Of a DNA stretch of 64,000 nt, positions 39,846 through 53,068 are shown piece after piece. Every line of letters begins with the position of its first letter. The first letter of the stretch is position 1. The DNA comes from Neocallimastix lanati (nom. inval.) (Eukaryota > Neocallimastigomycota > Neocallimastigomycetes > Neocallimastigales > Neocallimastigaceae). The notes under the pieces are model-generated. The model saw only the letters and a list, made by a program, of their open reading frames with translations, was not told the origin of the DNA and did not search any database. The position numbers and the translations under genes are program-made. The DNA lies in NCBI GenBank assembly GCA_016946835.1, contig JACVTC010000013.1, positions 141,501-205,500 of the forward strand, written 5' to 3'.

Positions 39846-40491
39846 TATAACAGAATCAATAATTACAATTATTTTATTATTTTAATATTTAGTATTATTT
39901 TTCAATAAAGTTTTAAAACAAATAATTAAATTTAAAAAATATTATTTCTGGTATAGTTGTTAGTAACTAATACCATGAATCAAACTACTTAGGGTTCGAT
40001 TCACATTTATTATTATTTTATAGTTTTATTCTAAAAAATATCTAGAAGATTCTTTATAGTTCAAGAAATTACTAGAATTTCTTGATAATTCTTGTGTTTA
40101 ATTAATTAAAATTTATTCTATTAAATTCTTAATTCTATTGTTTTCTATTTTTTCTAAATTTTTCGATTTTTAAGAACTTTTTAGAAACTTTTATTTTTAT
40201 TTTTTAATAACTTTAACTTTTGAAAAAAAATATAAATATGAGTAAAATTCTTATTAACAAATATTCTTTTCTTTGTGTTTTTTATTTTAATTTTGTTTAG
40301 TTAATAAAACTTAATTTTTTTAATAAAACTTTTTTTAATATTAATACTATATCAACCCTTGCGGCTTATAGTATTATAATAAATATAATTAATAAAATAA
40401 TTATAATAAAAGAAAAAAAAAATAAATAAAAAATAAAATAATTTTTGTTTTTTTTGAAGTGTTATTATATTTATTATAATATTTTGTTATA
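39846..40491 (+). repeat. 3' LTR of element B
   Basis: 646 bp, TATAACAG to TGTTATA, followed by the duplicated ATTTC. Carries the same TATA box, tRNA-like boxes and GTGTTTTTTAT word as the 5' copy. Confidence 0.95.
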
Positions 40492-40496
40492 ATTTC

Positions 40497-41001
40497 TAAT
40501 TTATGTTTTATTAATATTGAATACATACCTGATATTTTTAATAAAATTAACAATACATGCATGAGATATAAATCTACCTGTTCCCAATTTTTGAATTTTT
40601 TAGATTATTTTGAGAAAACATTTCTAAATATCTATAATATAAAATATTGGAATTATTACAATAATATAGACCACATAACAAATAATGCTTCAGAATCTTA
40701 TAACAGTTATTTAAAAAATTTATTTGTAAAAAAGCCTTCATTTTATAAATTAATATATACAATACAATTTGAAGAATCCAAATCTTACTATGATTACCAT
40801 ATGAGAATTAAAGGAATTTGGAGAAAAAAGAGCAGAATATCAGAAAGGGTCGATGACATTAATATTTTAGTTGAATATTATAAAAATATGGAAGCCGAAT
40901 TAAAAAATATTGGATGTAGTAAAAATGATATCATCGAAAATTGGTTTAATTGTTTAATTAGATTGAATAATGAAATCATTAATTTTAATAAAACAAAATA
41001 A
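40497..41001 (+). CDS. MULE transposase, C-terminal part
   Basis: It continues the frame from 30,028 with SNLCFINIEYIPDIFNKIN, followed by a helical region and TNNASESYNSYLKNLF, which corresponds to the conserved 'TNN..E..N..L' segment near the end of MULE transposases. It terminates with a stop at 41,001. The split is due only to the insertion of LTR element B; no other disruption was seen in either half. The 3' half cannot be expressed as part of the transposase in this copy. Confidence 0.8.
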
Positions 41002-41796
41002 AAATAATTATTAAAATCCTTTCAAAATCATAATTACAATTAATTGAAAATTAAATTTTTTTATTTAATAAGAAATTCAATATTGAAATTTATTTAATAT
41101 TTATTGATAGGGTTAGCTTAAAAATATTAAAAAAAAATTTTTTTTATAAATTTATTTTAAATATTTTTTACTTTATTAAATATTATTAAATAAAATTAAA
41201 AGATGTCTTTATTATTATATATTAGTATTATAAAATATTAAAAATATGAATGTATTGCATTTCGCATTATTTTTATTTTATATTGTAGTAAATTAATAAA
41301 TAAATAAATAATTTTTATAAAATAAACTAATTATTAATATATTTTTTAAAAATATATTTAATGTATATTTCATATTTTTAATAAATATTCAAATATACAT
41401 TTTAAATATATATAATGATATTTAAGTATTATAATACTTATAAAAGAAAATAATTAATATTTTAAATTATTTCTATCAGGCTTTCTAAAAAAACTTTACT
41501 ATTTGTAAAAATAATAATGCTCTTTTTGTTAGTTTATTAGATTTATATAATATAAATATCTAAAATAATTTATTTATTATTTAATAGAAATTTTTGTTTA
41601 AAAATGTTATTGTTATTATTACTATTACTAAAAAAAAGTTTTAATTTAATATTTATAATTAAATTTTCAAATAATCTTTCCTTATCAAGTTAAATATAAT
41701 GCTCCTGAGTAAAAAAGATTTTTGTATTATATAAAATTTATTTAAAATATTAGATAAAAAAATATTAAAAAGGAAATAAGAATTTTAAAAAGAATA
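41002..41796. other. MULE 3' non-coding region
   Basis: AT-rich DNA between the transposase stop and the minisatellite. No open frame or repeat of note. Confidence 0.6.
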
Positions 41797-44170
41797 TTTA
41801 AAAATAAAATGAAAAAAATACAGAATGTAATAATATAGAAGTACAAGTATATAAAATAAAATAAAATAAAATAAATAGTTGAAATATAAATATGAAGTAC
41901 AGAATGAATAAAATAAAATAATAGTTGAAATATAAATATGAAGTACAGAATGAATAAAATAAAATAAATAGTTGAAATATAAATATGAAGTACAGAATGA
42001 ATAAAATAAAATAAAATAAAATAAAATAAAATAAATAGTTGAAATATAAATATGAAGTACAGATTGAATAAAATAAAATAAAATAAAATAAAATAAAATA
42101 AAATAAAATAAAATAAATAGTTGAAATATAAATATGAAATACAGATTGAATAAAATAAAATAAATAGTTGAAATATAAATATGAAATACAGATTGAATAA
42201 AATAAAATAAATAGTTGAAATATAAATATGAAATACAGATTGAATAAAATAAAATAAATAGTTGAAATATAAATATGAAGTACATATTGAATAAAATAAA
42301 ATAAATAGTTGAAATATAAATATGAAATACAGATTGAATAAAATAAAATAAATAGTTGAAATATAAATATGAAGTACATATTGAATAAAATAAAATAAAT
42401 AGTTGAAATATAAATATGAAATACAGATTGAATAAAATAAAATAAATAGTTGAAATATAAATATGAAGTACATATTGAATAAAATAAAATAAATAGTTGA
42501 AATATAAATATGAAATACAGATTGAATAAAATAAAATAAATAGTTGAAATATAAATATGAAGTACAGAATGAATAAAATAAAATAAAATAAAATAAAATA
42601 AAATAAAATAAAATAAAATAAAATAAAATAAAATAAAATAAAATAAAATAAAATAAAATAAAATAAATAGTTGAAATATAAATATGAAATACAGATTGAA
42701 TAAAATAAAATAAATAGTTGAAATATAAATATGAAGTACAGAATGAATAAAATAAAATAAAATAAAATAAAATAAAATAAAATAAAATAAAATAAAATAA
42801 AATAAAATAAAATAAAATAAAATAAAATAAAATAAAATAAAATAAAATAAAATAAATAGTTGAAATATAAATATGAAATACAGATTGAATAAAATAAAAT
42901 AAAATAAAATAAAATAAAATAAAATAAAATAAAATAAAATAAAATAAAATAAAATAAAATAAAATAAAATAAAATAAAATAAAATAAAATAAAATAAAAT
43001 AAAATAAAATAAAATAAAATAAATAGTTGAAATATAAATATGAAATACAGATTGAATAAAATAAAATAAATAGTTGAAATATAAATATGAAGTACAGAAT
43101 GAATAAAATAAAATAAAATAAAATAAAATAAAATAAAATAAAATAAAATAAAATAAAATAAAATAAAATAAAATAAAATAAAATAAATAGTTGAAATATA
43201 AATATGAAGTACAGATTGAATAAAATAAAATAAAATAAAATAAAATAAAATAAAATAAAATAAAATAAAATAAAATAAAATAAAATAAATAGTTGAAATA
43301 TAAATATGAAGTACAGATTGAATAAAATAAAATAAATAGTTGAAATATAAATATGAAGTACAGAATGAATAAAATAAAATAAAATAAAATAAAATAAAAT
43401 AAAATAAAATAAAATAAAATAAATAGTTGAAATATAAATATGAAGTACAGATTGAATAAAATAAAATAAAATAAAATAAAATAAAATAAAATAAAATAAA
43501 ATAAAATAAAATAAAATAAAATAAAATAAAATAAAATAAAATAAAATAAAATAAATAGTAGAATATTAAATATAAAGTACAGATTGAATAAAATAAAATA
43601 AAATAAATAGTAGAATATTAAATATAAAGTACAGATTGAATAAAATAAAATAAAATAAAATAAAATAAAATAAAATAAAATAAAATAAAATAAAATAAAA
43701 TAAAATAAAATAAAATAAAATAAAATAAATAGTAGAATATTAAATATAAAGTACAGATTGAATAAAATAAAATAAAATAAAATAAAATAAAATAAAATAA
43801 AATAAAATAAAATAAAATAAAATAAAAAAAATATTTGAATTATAATAAAAATACAAGTATTAATAAAAATAAAATAAAATAAAATAAAATAAAATAAAAT
43901 AAAATAAAATAAAATAAAATAAAATAAAATAAAATAAAATAAAAAAATTATTTGAATTATAATAAAAATACAAGTATTAATAAAAATAAAATAAAATAAA
44001 ATAAAATAAAAATTTGAATTATAATAAAAATACAAGTACTAATAAAATAAAATAAATAAAATAAATATGTGAATAATAATAAATTGCAAGTATCAATAGA
44101 AATAAAATAAAATAATATAAAATAAATAAATATGCAGTGAAATAATAATATATAATATGATAAAATAAAA
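41797..44170. repeat. (AAAAT)n-based minisatellite with interspersed ~35-bp unit
   Basis: Some twenty or more copies of a spacer unit (AGTTGAAATATAAATATGAA followed by GTACAGA[AT]TGAATA) are separated by AAAAT arrays of 2 to over 20 repeats. Toward the right end the spacer changes to AGTAGAATATTAAATATAAA and then to GAATTATAATAAAAATACAA. The minus strand stays open for about 745 codons only because the pentamer array lacks stops in every frame. Lies in the 3' non-coding part of the MULE. Confidence 0.95.
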
Positions 44171-44692
44171 TAAATAAGATATTGATATGAAATTAATATA
44201 AAAACTGAATTTAGCAACAAATAAATTATATAATAAAGTAAATGATATAGCATATTCATATATATTAACATGAATTTTATTATAATTTTTACAGTATTTT
44301 AAATTAATGTAAATTATTATATTTCCATATAATAAACAAACTTTATAATTAGAAAATAGTATAAAAAAAAATATTATTAAATATTATTATAAAATAATTA
44401 AATGAATAAATTTAAATAAATAAAAATTTTCAGAATATGGCGAATGTAAATCATCATTTTTTTTGAAATATATCACATTTTAAATATTTTTAATAATTAT
44501 TTTTTCAAAGAAATTATATGTGCCATTTTATTTTAATGTTTAAATATTATATTCATAAATAAAAATTTATATAAAATAATATAAGCCACATTCCGAAATG
44601 AAAATTTATGTAAAAATATTTAAAGCCACATTCCGAAACGCACCACCCTCATCTAAAACATAATATAAATAAAATACACGTGACGTCAAATG

Positions 44693-45071
44693 TGATATGC
44701 GGGACTTTTATGTGCAATAATTTATAAGCAGTGGGTTTTAAATAATGGTAGTTTAGTAAATTTTATTAATAAAATTATAATATTCGTACAATTAAAATAA
44801 TAATTCTAATTCCTAAAATTTTACAAGAGAATTCTCTATTTCTAGTATAAATAATTTAATTTATAAGAAATAGGTAATATATTAATTATATATTCTAATA
44901 TATAGAACTATATAAATTTTATATGAAATAAAGTATTATAATTATTATAATTATAATACATATTGAAATAAAATAAAATAAAATAATTATTATCAAAAAG
45001 ATATAAATTTAATATTTAATAATTATTATTAAATATACAAATATGTTACTACACATATTTGTTTTATATCA
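44693..45071 (-). repeat. Left LTR of element C (short form)
   Basis: 379 bp; shares TGATATGCGGGACTTTTATG and the final GCTACACATATTTG-like stretch with the right LTR but lacks about 310 bp of its middle. Confidence 0.8.
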
Positions 45072-45922
45072 GAAATGCCCTTGCTAAAAATTAAACTATA
45101 TATTTTTTTTTTTTATAAAAGAAAATATAAGGTTTAATTAATATAAATAATAATTTTAAAATTTTATTTTCTTTTATATTTATAATTCCTATTTGTTCGT
45201 TTTGTATCAATGCGATTGTTGCTATAAATAATAATATCTTTTAACATAATCTCAGGTTTGGGCATAAAAATTTTATTAATATTTATTTTATTTTTATTGT
45301 TATTTTGAATACGAATATTTGGAATTTTAATTATCTTTTTAATTTTATTAATTTTTATTTTCTTAGCACTACCAACATTAACAACTTTACTAGATTCATC
45401 TATCGGAGAATTTTTGTTAATAATTTTTCTTTCTTTTATATAAATATTATTATTAACTGAATTCAGTTTATTTGTAAATTGCTTATTTTTATTATTATTT
45501 GGAATAATTTGAGTATTGTTTATTTTTGAATTTTTATTAATAATAAATTTTTGTACTTTTTTTTTTTTTTTTTAAATATTTATATATACAATTATAATGT
45601 TTATATATATATATTATTATTTAATATAATTATAAAATATTCCGAATTCTTATTTATTTTAAAACAATTTATTTAAATTATACTAAAATGAATGAAATAA
45701 CAAATAGTGTATAACTTTCTCTTCACCAAAGATAAAATAATTATAAATAGCCAATAAAAAAAATTAAAAATTTATATCCTAAACAGTGTATTTTAATTAA
45801 TCCTAACTGAAGAGAATTTATGTAAATATATACGGATTTATAATTAATCAACAAAATTACTAAACACCACTACTTATAAATTATTTTTTACACAGCACAT
45901 CCCCGATATCTCCACCAATTTT

Positions 45923-46614
45923 TGATATGCGGGACTTTTATGTGCTACTAATTTTTAATAGTATCGTTATATTTAATTAACCTTTATTAATATATTTTAA
46001 TTTATAAACCCAATTAACCAAGGGTCTTCTCTAAACTACAACTAAAGAAGAGTAGTTATTAGAAATCATTATAATAATTTAATTATTAATAATAATAAAT
46101 ATACATTTAAAATATATTATATCGGAGTATAGTATAATATATAATAAATATATATTATAATAATAAATATAATAAATATAACTATATAATTCTTAAAATG
46201 AAAATAAGAATAATAAATTAAATATATAAGAAAATAATTATATAATAAATATGAATATAATAAATAATATCAACTATATATATTTAATTATAATTAAAAT
46301 AACTAAAACTATTTCATTATATTATATATTATAATATATAGAAGTATTATGTATTTTTAATATAAACTTTAAAAATAAATATGAATAGTTTAATTATATA
46401 TATAATAATATTCTTATTATATATTTAGAAGAAATTAACTATTTAATATATTTAATATATTTCATATTATAATGAATAATATATATAAATATTGAATAAT
46501 ATATGAATAAGAAATTATTTCAAATATTATTATTGACAAAGAGATATAAATTTAATATTTAATTATTATTATTAAATATACAAATATGTTGCTACACATA
46601 TTTGTTTTATATCA
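45923..46614 (-). repeat. Right LTR of element C
   Basis: 692 bp, adjoining the primer site; followed by AATG. Confidence 0.8.
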
Positions 46615-46791
46615 AATGTATCATTGAAATTAATTTTTAATATAAGCCTTATTTATTAATATATATATATCTCAGAATTATTAGGCCTAAGATAACCCTT
46701 TAAATATTAAACAAGAATTTATATTAATTATTAATTATTTAAATATATATATTATTTATAATTAAATAAATAATATTTTTAATTATTGAAA

Positions 46792-47602
46792 TGTAAATAA
46801 CTGAAATTGAGATTTCAATTCAGTTATAATTACAACATTAGTTAAATTATTATAACTATAACTTTATTTAATTACATATAATATTTATTCATTAAACTTA
46901 TTAAATTTAATTTTAAATATTCATCAATTTAACAAAATTTATTTAATTAATTTTAAATAATGTATTTACAATATATTAATTTCTCTACTGTAACTAATGT
47001 ATTCTGTATTGTATTCTGTATTGTATTCTGCATTTTATAATGTATTTTGTATTTTATTAACTATTTAATTTTATATTTTTTATATAAGGATAAATTATAT
47101 GATCGTAATATCTTTTATTATTTTCTTTTATTTTCGATCATTAGATTAGATTGGAAAATCGGTTAATTAAGATTTTTCCCAATTACTTTTTAGAAGTAAT
47201 CAGTTTTACTTAATTAATGCGATGATCGATATGGATAGAATATCGATCGAAAACTTATCTAGGTTTTTCTATCTAATCTTTTCCTAGATAAGAGATTTGT
47301 TAAGATTAGAAAACCCTTTCTTATTTAACCTTATTTTCATAAAAAAATATAAATAAGGCTCTTGAGTTCTCTTTGAGAAATCAAGAGTTATTATTATAAG
47401 AAAAATATAATAATAATAAAGAACTTAATAAAATTTAAAAATCTTTTTTAAAAAAAATTTTTATATATATATCTTTTATAATAACGTGTTCTCCTTAACT
47501 CTTATAGTAAACTCGTTTTAAGGTAAATTTCTCAATTAATATTATTATTAATAAATTGAAGATAACAATTTTATTATAAGAAATTATAATAAAATTGTTA
47601 CA
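46792..47602 (+). repeat. 5' LTR of element D
   Basis: Ends AAAATTGTTACA. TATAAATA at 47,348-47,355, followed by CTCTTTGAGAAATCAAGAG, probably the transcription start region. Contains a triple TGTATTCTGTATTG-like repeat at ~47,000. Confidence 0.8.
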
Positions 47603-48872
47603 ATAATAATTCATCTTAGATTAGTTTAGGGTTAGATAAAATGTGAAAAATTTTTAGAATAGTGTAACATTGGAAACTTTATTAGTGAATTAGTCTATTG
47701 AAACTATATATATTAGAATACAATAATAATATATATAGCTAAAGTGGCGCAAAAAAATTTTTATTAGCATTTTTGATTGAAAAAAAAATATATATATATA
47801 TATAATTAAAAAAAAAAATTTTTTTTAATAGTTAATAATAGAATAATTAATTAATATTTTAGAATAGTTTTAGAGTAATTATAATAATTTAAAATAATTA
47901 AAATAATTTTAGAATAAATATAATAATATATAATAGCTTTAGAATAATAATAGATTAGAATTATTTTAATAATTTAGAATTAATAGTATAGAATAATTTT
48001 AGATAATATAATTAAGAATAGGAATAATATAAAATAATTAAAAAAAAATAATAACTATAATAATAATAAATAAATAAAGAAATAAATAAAAACATTAAAA
48101 AATAAAATAAAAACAACAAACTGAGAAGGTAATAATACCTTCATATATAGAGTTAGCCATCTAATTGGGGATGGTGAGTACATTTTTAGGTAGTAATAAA
48201 GGAAAGGTCTCCTTTTCCTATACAGTAACGGTTTGTACTGTACGGAAATGCAGTATTTCACGTGAAAGTATAGGTTATCCGAATGTAGCTCTAGCGAATA
48301 AGGAATTCTTGGTCACCGAAGGCCTCGAGGTTCTTCAATACTATGTATTGAAGTAAAATTATATAGTTTTAATTTTAATAATGGGTTTTAACAGTTTGTT
48401 TATCCCAAACAAAATTGGTTATAGCAGTCATGTTTCTTTTATGCTTGATTATATAAAACTGCTATGGAAAACATAAAATATTTTTTTTATGTTTTAATGG
48501 ATCACTTTTGCCGGTTTTTGAATGATGTAAGGCATAAAAAAGTGATATTGATTTTTAATTAAAATAATACTAAATATTGTATTTATGCAGAAGTTTATAA
48601 TAAAGGATAAGTTTATAATAATATTTTGTTAATCATTTTAATTTAATTTCCAAGTACGTTGTTGACCGTTACTGGTAGGCTGTAACATTAGACCTATACC
48701 TCAGCCCTTTGGTTGATAAACCAAATGAACGGTAACACGGGAAGGAAGAAATTAAAGTGTATTCTATAAAATATTTATTAATCAAAATCCTTATTATAAT
48801 TCTTAATTTTGTGTAATAAGAATGTCCATTTTGTTAACTATATCCTATTTTTATCTATACATAAGGCACAAA
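47603..48872 (+). other. Leader of element D
   Basis: Contains two modules shared with the leader of B: CTCTAGCGAATAAGGAA...GGTCACCGAAGG (48,279-48,332) and a hairpin at 48,501-48,546. Further right are a perfect TTTGGTT-GATA-AACCAAA hairpin (~48,708-48,725) and, enclosing it, a longer GTTGACCGTT/AACGGTAAC pairing (48,661-48,737). No convincing self-complementary primer site was found after the LTR. Confidence 0.6.
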
Positions 48873-51800
48873 AATGGATTTCAATAGTAATAAACAAGCA
48901 ATTTCCTCAAGTAAAGTTAATAATTCCTATCTCCATGATGAAAATGCATCCAAACTTATTACTGCAATTGCTGACTTCATTCCTGCTTTCTATAAAGTTT
49001 TGATTTAAAAAATAGATTATAAGTCAAAAATTATAATAACACTAAATAACACAAAAATGTTTTATAAACAAATAAGTTTTATTATATTTAGATTTTAAAA
49101 TAATCTTTATTAATTATAAGTGTTATTAACAATAAATCGTTAATAACAATTACATCGATTAAAATACATGAAATTTGGTTAACTATTTATATTTTTATCT
49201 TATTACATTTAGAATATATAATTCCTATTGAATTATATTATCTAACTATTTATTTAAAAACAATACTAACCTAAACTAATAATAAATAATTAACTATTAC
49301 TAAATAAAGAGAATTATAATTAATAACTAAAATAAATATAAACAATTTCAATCGAGCTCATTTATTATTTATTTATTATTTAAATATTATTAATAAATTC
49401 TTATTATATTTTCTATTTAAAATTAATATAAAAGTTGTCATAATTATTTAATATGATTTTAGCATAAAATGCCGCAAGTTTCAACATGACTAATTGCATA
49501 GTTTCATGTTGTTAATTTATCTTGTAAAAAACCTTAACTCTTATTATTTAAATTAAATTACATAAAAAGAAATGATTTTCAATTACTAGTTTCACAAGAG
49601 AAATTTTTAATTTATTAATATGATTGGGAAGAAGTCGAAGTTTTGTTTAAAATTATTTGCAATAATTTTATACACGTGATTTTTAATAGATTTATTTCAA
49701 TTTTACTTAAATTTATGATTAAATTTAATTAAAATTTATAAAGATATTAATAATATCTTTACACTTTCTTTTCTACTAATGGTGTCCTCCAAAAGGAAAA
49801 TGAAAACAATAAATTAAATATCTTAGAAATTTTAATTCCAAGTGAAGATTTCTTTAAGGAGCATCCAAATTCTTTTCAAAAGGATGAACTAAAAAGTTCT
49901 TTTGTTATTAATAAACTTACTGGTACCGCTAGAAAATGGGGTCTCTCTCTTTTAACTGATGATACTCTAAAGAACCTTAAATTTAGTAAGTTTAAGAAGC
50001 TCTTACTGGATAACTTTGATTTTGGGAATGAAAGGAATCAAAAGTATGTCATCATGGAAAAGTTGTGGAAATTGAAACAACTTCAATTAGGACATGTTGC
50101 TGAATATACTATTGAATTTCGGAGATTGGCTGGACGTTTAGGATGGCCCGACGAAGTTTTAATTGATATCATCGGTAAGGGTCTACTTGACAAATTCCGC
50201 GAAGAGTTTAATAAACTCGAAAAGCCATCTACTCTTTTTGAAGCTACCAACATTATTATTGGAATTGATAAGAAGTGTTTTTTGGAAAGTCGTCTACGCC
50301 CCAAACAAAAAAATAAATTTAATGGAAAAATGTCGTTTCATAGGAAGAGAAACAATTTATTAAAATCAGAAAAGAATTCTAAACATTCTCATTTTAGAAA
50401 AAATAAGTCCAAAAACGACATACTTTCAGTAAATTACACCCCGAATATTAAAACAACAATCACAACTACCTTCTACCTTGATATTAATGGAAGAAATATT
50501 AAGGCAAATCTATTAATTGATTCGGGTTCCGCCAGAAGTTTTATTTGTAAAAACTTCGCAAATTCTAATAAATTACCTGTGTTAGGACTTACTTCTCAAA
50601 TCAACATCCAACTTCCTAATGGGAAAAGTATGAATATCAGACAAACTACTAAGCCCCTTAAAATTTATGGATCATAAGGAATCTTTTGAATTCTGCATTG
50701 CTAATCTATCTCTACAGGGCATTAATGGTATTCTTGGAAGGGATTGGTTATCCGTTCACAACCCTTTTATCGACTATAAAAATAATAGAATCTACTTCCT
50801 TGGTAGATACTGTGGCTCACATTGCCCATCCTCCAAAAGTAATAAGTTTTTTAATCAAAATAAAAATATTACTGCTTCAATGTTGGATAATTCAGAAGAA
50901 GATTCAGTATTACCAAATTCGGCTTTTGATACAGATATCTCAGATTCTGATTTATGTGCTGCAATGATTGATTCAGAAGAAGTAAACACTGACACACAGG
51001 GAAAAGAAGAGATTATTAATAAACACTATTCGGATCTTAAAATAGTATTTGAAAAGAAACAAGCTGAGAACTTACCACCCCATCGTGACTATGATATTGC
51101 TATTGAGCTTACCCCTGGTGGACAACTTTATTTTGGTCCAATATACTCTCTTACTGTACAAGAAATGAAAGCTTTAAAGGATTATATTAAGGAAACCTTA
51201 AAAAAGAAATTCATTAGTAAGTCAAAATCACCAGCATGTGCTCCTGTATTATTTGTAAAGAAACACGATGGTACCCTTAGACTCTGTGTAGATTATCGCC
51301 AATTAAATACTATCACAATCCGTAATAGCTACCCAATTCCAAGAATAAATGACTTGATTGAATCCTTTCAAGGAGCTAAGATATTTACTCGTCTTGACCT
51401 TAGATCTGCTTATAACCTGATCAGAGTTAAAGAAGGTCACGAATATCTTACTGGTTTTAGAACCCCTTTAGGACATTTCGAATATCTCGTTATGCCTTTT
51501 GGACTTCGAAATGCCCCTTCGGTTTTTCAACGTCTTGTACAAGATATCTTCAGTGATATCATTGGTTCTTTCATGCAAGTCTATCTGGACGACATCATTA
51601 TTTATTTTAACAACGAAAAAGAACATATTAAACATGTTAGGATTGTTCTTCAACTTCTCATCACAAATGGATTATATGCTAAATAAGAGAAATGTGACTT
51701 CCATGTTACTAAAACCACTTTCTTATGCTTCACTGTTTCTGTAGATAGTCTCACTATGGATAAGGAAAAGGTAAAATCTGTTCTGGATTGGCCTGTTCCA

Positions 51801-52431
51801 AAGAATCAAAAGGAATTACAAAGTTTTCTAGGCTTATGTAATTTCTATCGAAAGTTTATTAATAGTTTTGCCAAAAATATGGAACCTCTTCGTCGACTTC
51901 TAAGGAAAAATAATACATTTAATTGAGATGAATCAGCAAATGAAGCTTTTAATAAATTGAAAGAATCTTTTAAAGCTGATGAAGTGCTCATTTTTCCTAA
52001 TCCAGAGAAAGAATTCATCGTTGAAACAGATGCTAGCGACTTTGCTGTCGGTTGCATACTTTTTCAGGTTAGTGACACTGATTACTTACTGCATCCCGTA
52101 GCCTTCTAATCTAGATCCCTCAATAAAGCAGAAGTCAATTATACTATATATCTTCTTGCTATATCTTCTTGATATAACTACTGCGTTTGAAACTTGGAGA
52201 CATCATTTAGAAGGCGCAAAATTTCCTGTTCAAGTAATAACAGACCACAAGAACTTATTGTATTTTAAGAAACCCCAACATTTAAATCAAAGATAAATTC
52301 TTTGGAGTCTCTTTTTATCAAAGTTTGACTATAGGATTGCATTCAGATCAGGCGCTAAAAGTGGCAAACCAGATGCTCTTTCAAGACGCCCAGATTTTAA
52401 ATCTGACTTTTCATCTGAATCGCAACCTATA
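48873..52431 (+). pseudogene. Gag, protease, RT and RNase H remnants of element D (fossil)
   Basis: Starts with MDFNSNKQAISSSKVNNSY. Gag resumes after an unidentified AT-rich insertion (see 49,015-49,785). The protease shows LLIDSGSARSFI (~50,510-50,545), the reverse transcriptase YLDD (~51,581-51,595), and RNase H TDASDFAVGC and [10 protein letters not shown] (to ~52,395). A Ty3-type order and close similarity of the RT core to elements B and E are apparent. Several breaks are present; no zinc knuckle was found. The block ends at the LTR of element E. Confidence 0.8.
49015..49785. other. Unidentified ~0.77-kb AT-rich insertion within the gag of D
   Basis: Non-coding sequence between two parts of Gag. 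It could be a solo LTR of another family or an old intron-like insertion; no clear terminal repeats were found. It contains a short inverted repeat near 49,120-49,155 (GTGTTATTAACAAT...CGTTAATAACA). Confidence 0.4.
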
Positions 52432-52862
52432 TGTCATGAAATGGTTCTTAACAATAAATTTAAAAATAAACACTTAAAAACCTTTAAAATAAAACAGGTA
52501 AAATATTTTTATTTATATTTATTTTATTAATTATAAATTTATTATCAAAAACACATTAATTAACTTAATAAGTTAGTGTTTAATAATAATTTTATTTTAT
52601 TAATAAAAACTCAAAGTATAAAATATTTTTAGAGGAAAATCTACTCCTATTTATATAAAAATTTTGATAAATAAAATAAAGAAATTTTAATGAATTAAAA
52701 ATAACCAATCAAGCTATTTTTCTTAATAAAAATAAAAATAAACTAAAAAATAATAATAAAATATATTTTTGGAAAAATAAAGGTTTCGAACTTGAGAAGT
52801 TCGAATTAAAGTCTTAGTTACTAACCATTAAGACATTAAGCTAATTTTTATGATTCGTTACA
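52432..52862 (-). repeat. 3' LTR of element E
   Basis: 431 bp; matches 58,302-58,731. Confidence 0.85.
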
Positions 52863-53068
52863 TGGTCCTCCTTCAGGATTCGGATACCAGACTAATCAAA
52901 AAAAATAAAATTTAACTATATAAAACTAGAAAATTCTAAATACATTAAAATCATACATTTTTATTTTTATTATTTTTTATTTTTATAATAAAATTTTGAT
53001 ATTTATATTGATATTGATAAAAATATTATAACAATAAAATGAGAGTAAAAATAAGTATTATTTAGTTA

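Larger units (their letters stand above)
30029..40491 (+). mobile_element. LTR element B: Ty3-type chromovirus, nearly whole
   Basis: It is bounded by LTRs beginning TATAACAG and ending TGTTATA (inverted ends TATAACA/TGTTATA) and a 5-bp duplication ATTTC (30,024-30,028; 40,492-40,496) inside the MULE transposase. The two LTRs (646-647 bp without A) differ only in one A-run length, so it is very young. Order: LTR, primer-binding site at the LTR edge, 1.2-kb leader, gag-pol region 35,506-39,835, polypurine tract, LTR. Its 5' LTR holds element A. The coding region looks whole apart from about one break. Confidence 0.9.
28369..44650 (+). mobile_element. MULE (Mutator-like) DNA transposon with nested insertions
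   Basis: The left terminus reads GGGGAGAGCGCGTTTCGGAA; the inverse of the right terminus reads GAGGGTGGTGCGTTTCGGAA. A perfect 9-bp duplication ATCTAAAAC flanks it (28,360-28,368 and 44,651-44,659), diagnostic for MULEs. About 16.3 kb in total, of which 10.5 kb is LTR element B with A inside it. It carries a FLYWCH/MULE transposase split by B, a non-coding 5' segment of ~100-150-bp AT-rich repeats (28,440-29,080), a 2.3-kb minisatellite near its 3' end, and a duplicated GCCACATTCCGAAA word (44,584 and 44,625) near the right end. The transposase frame is otherwise open, so the copy may have been active until B landed in it. Confidence 0.85.
44693..46614 (-). mobile_element. LTR element C: decayed relative of gag-only element A
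   Basis: The ends TGATATGCGGG and GTTTTATATCA mark two LTRs, with a 4-bp AATG duplication (44,689-44,692; 46,615-46,618). The interior (45,072-45,922) has a minus-strand primer site TGGTGGAGATATCGGGGATG (the same leading TGGTGGAGA as in A) and remnants of a basic, Asn-rich Gag end (RNYKYKRK near 45,170) matching the C-terminus of A. The interior is much shortened and broken. The LTRs differ greatly in length (379 vs 692 bp). Confidence 0.75.

Noticed and set aside
41798-44035. Open frame of ~745 codons on the minus strand
   Set aside because: It is the translation of the (AAAAT)n minisatellite, which has no stop in any minus-strand frame; composition is purely Phe/Ile/Leu/Tyr.
47603-47620. 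Self-complementary primer site in element D
   Set aside because: ATAATAATTC after the LTR only partly matches the GAGTTATTATTAT word near the predicted RNA start; about 8 AT-only bases, not convincing.
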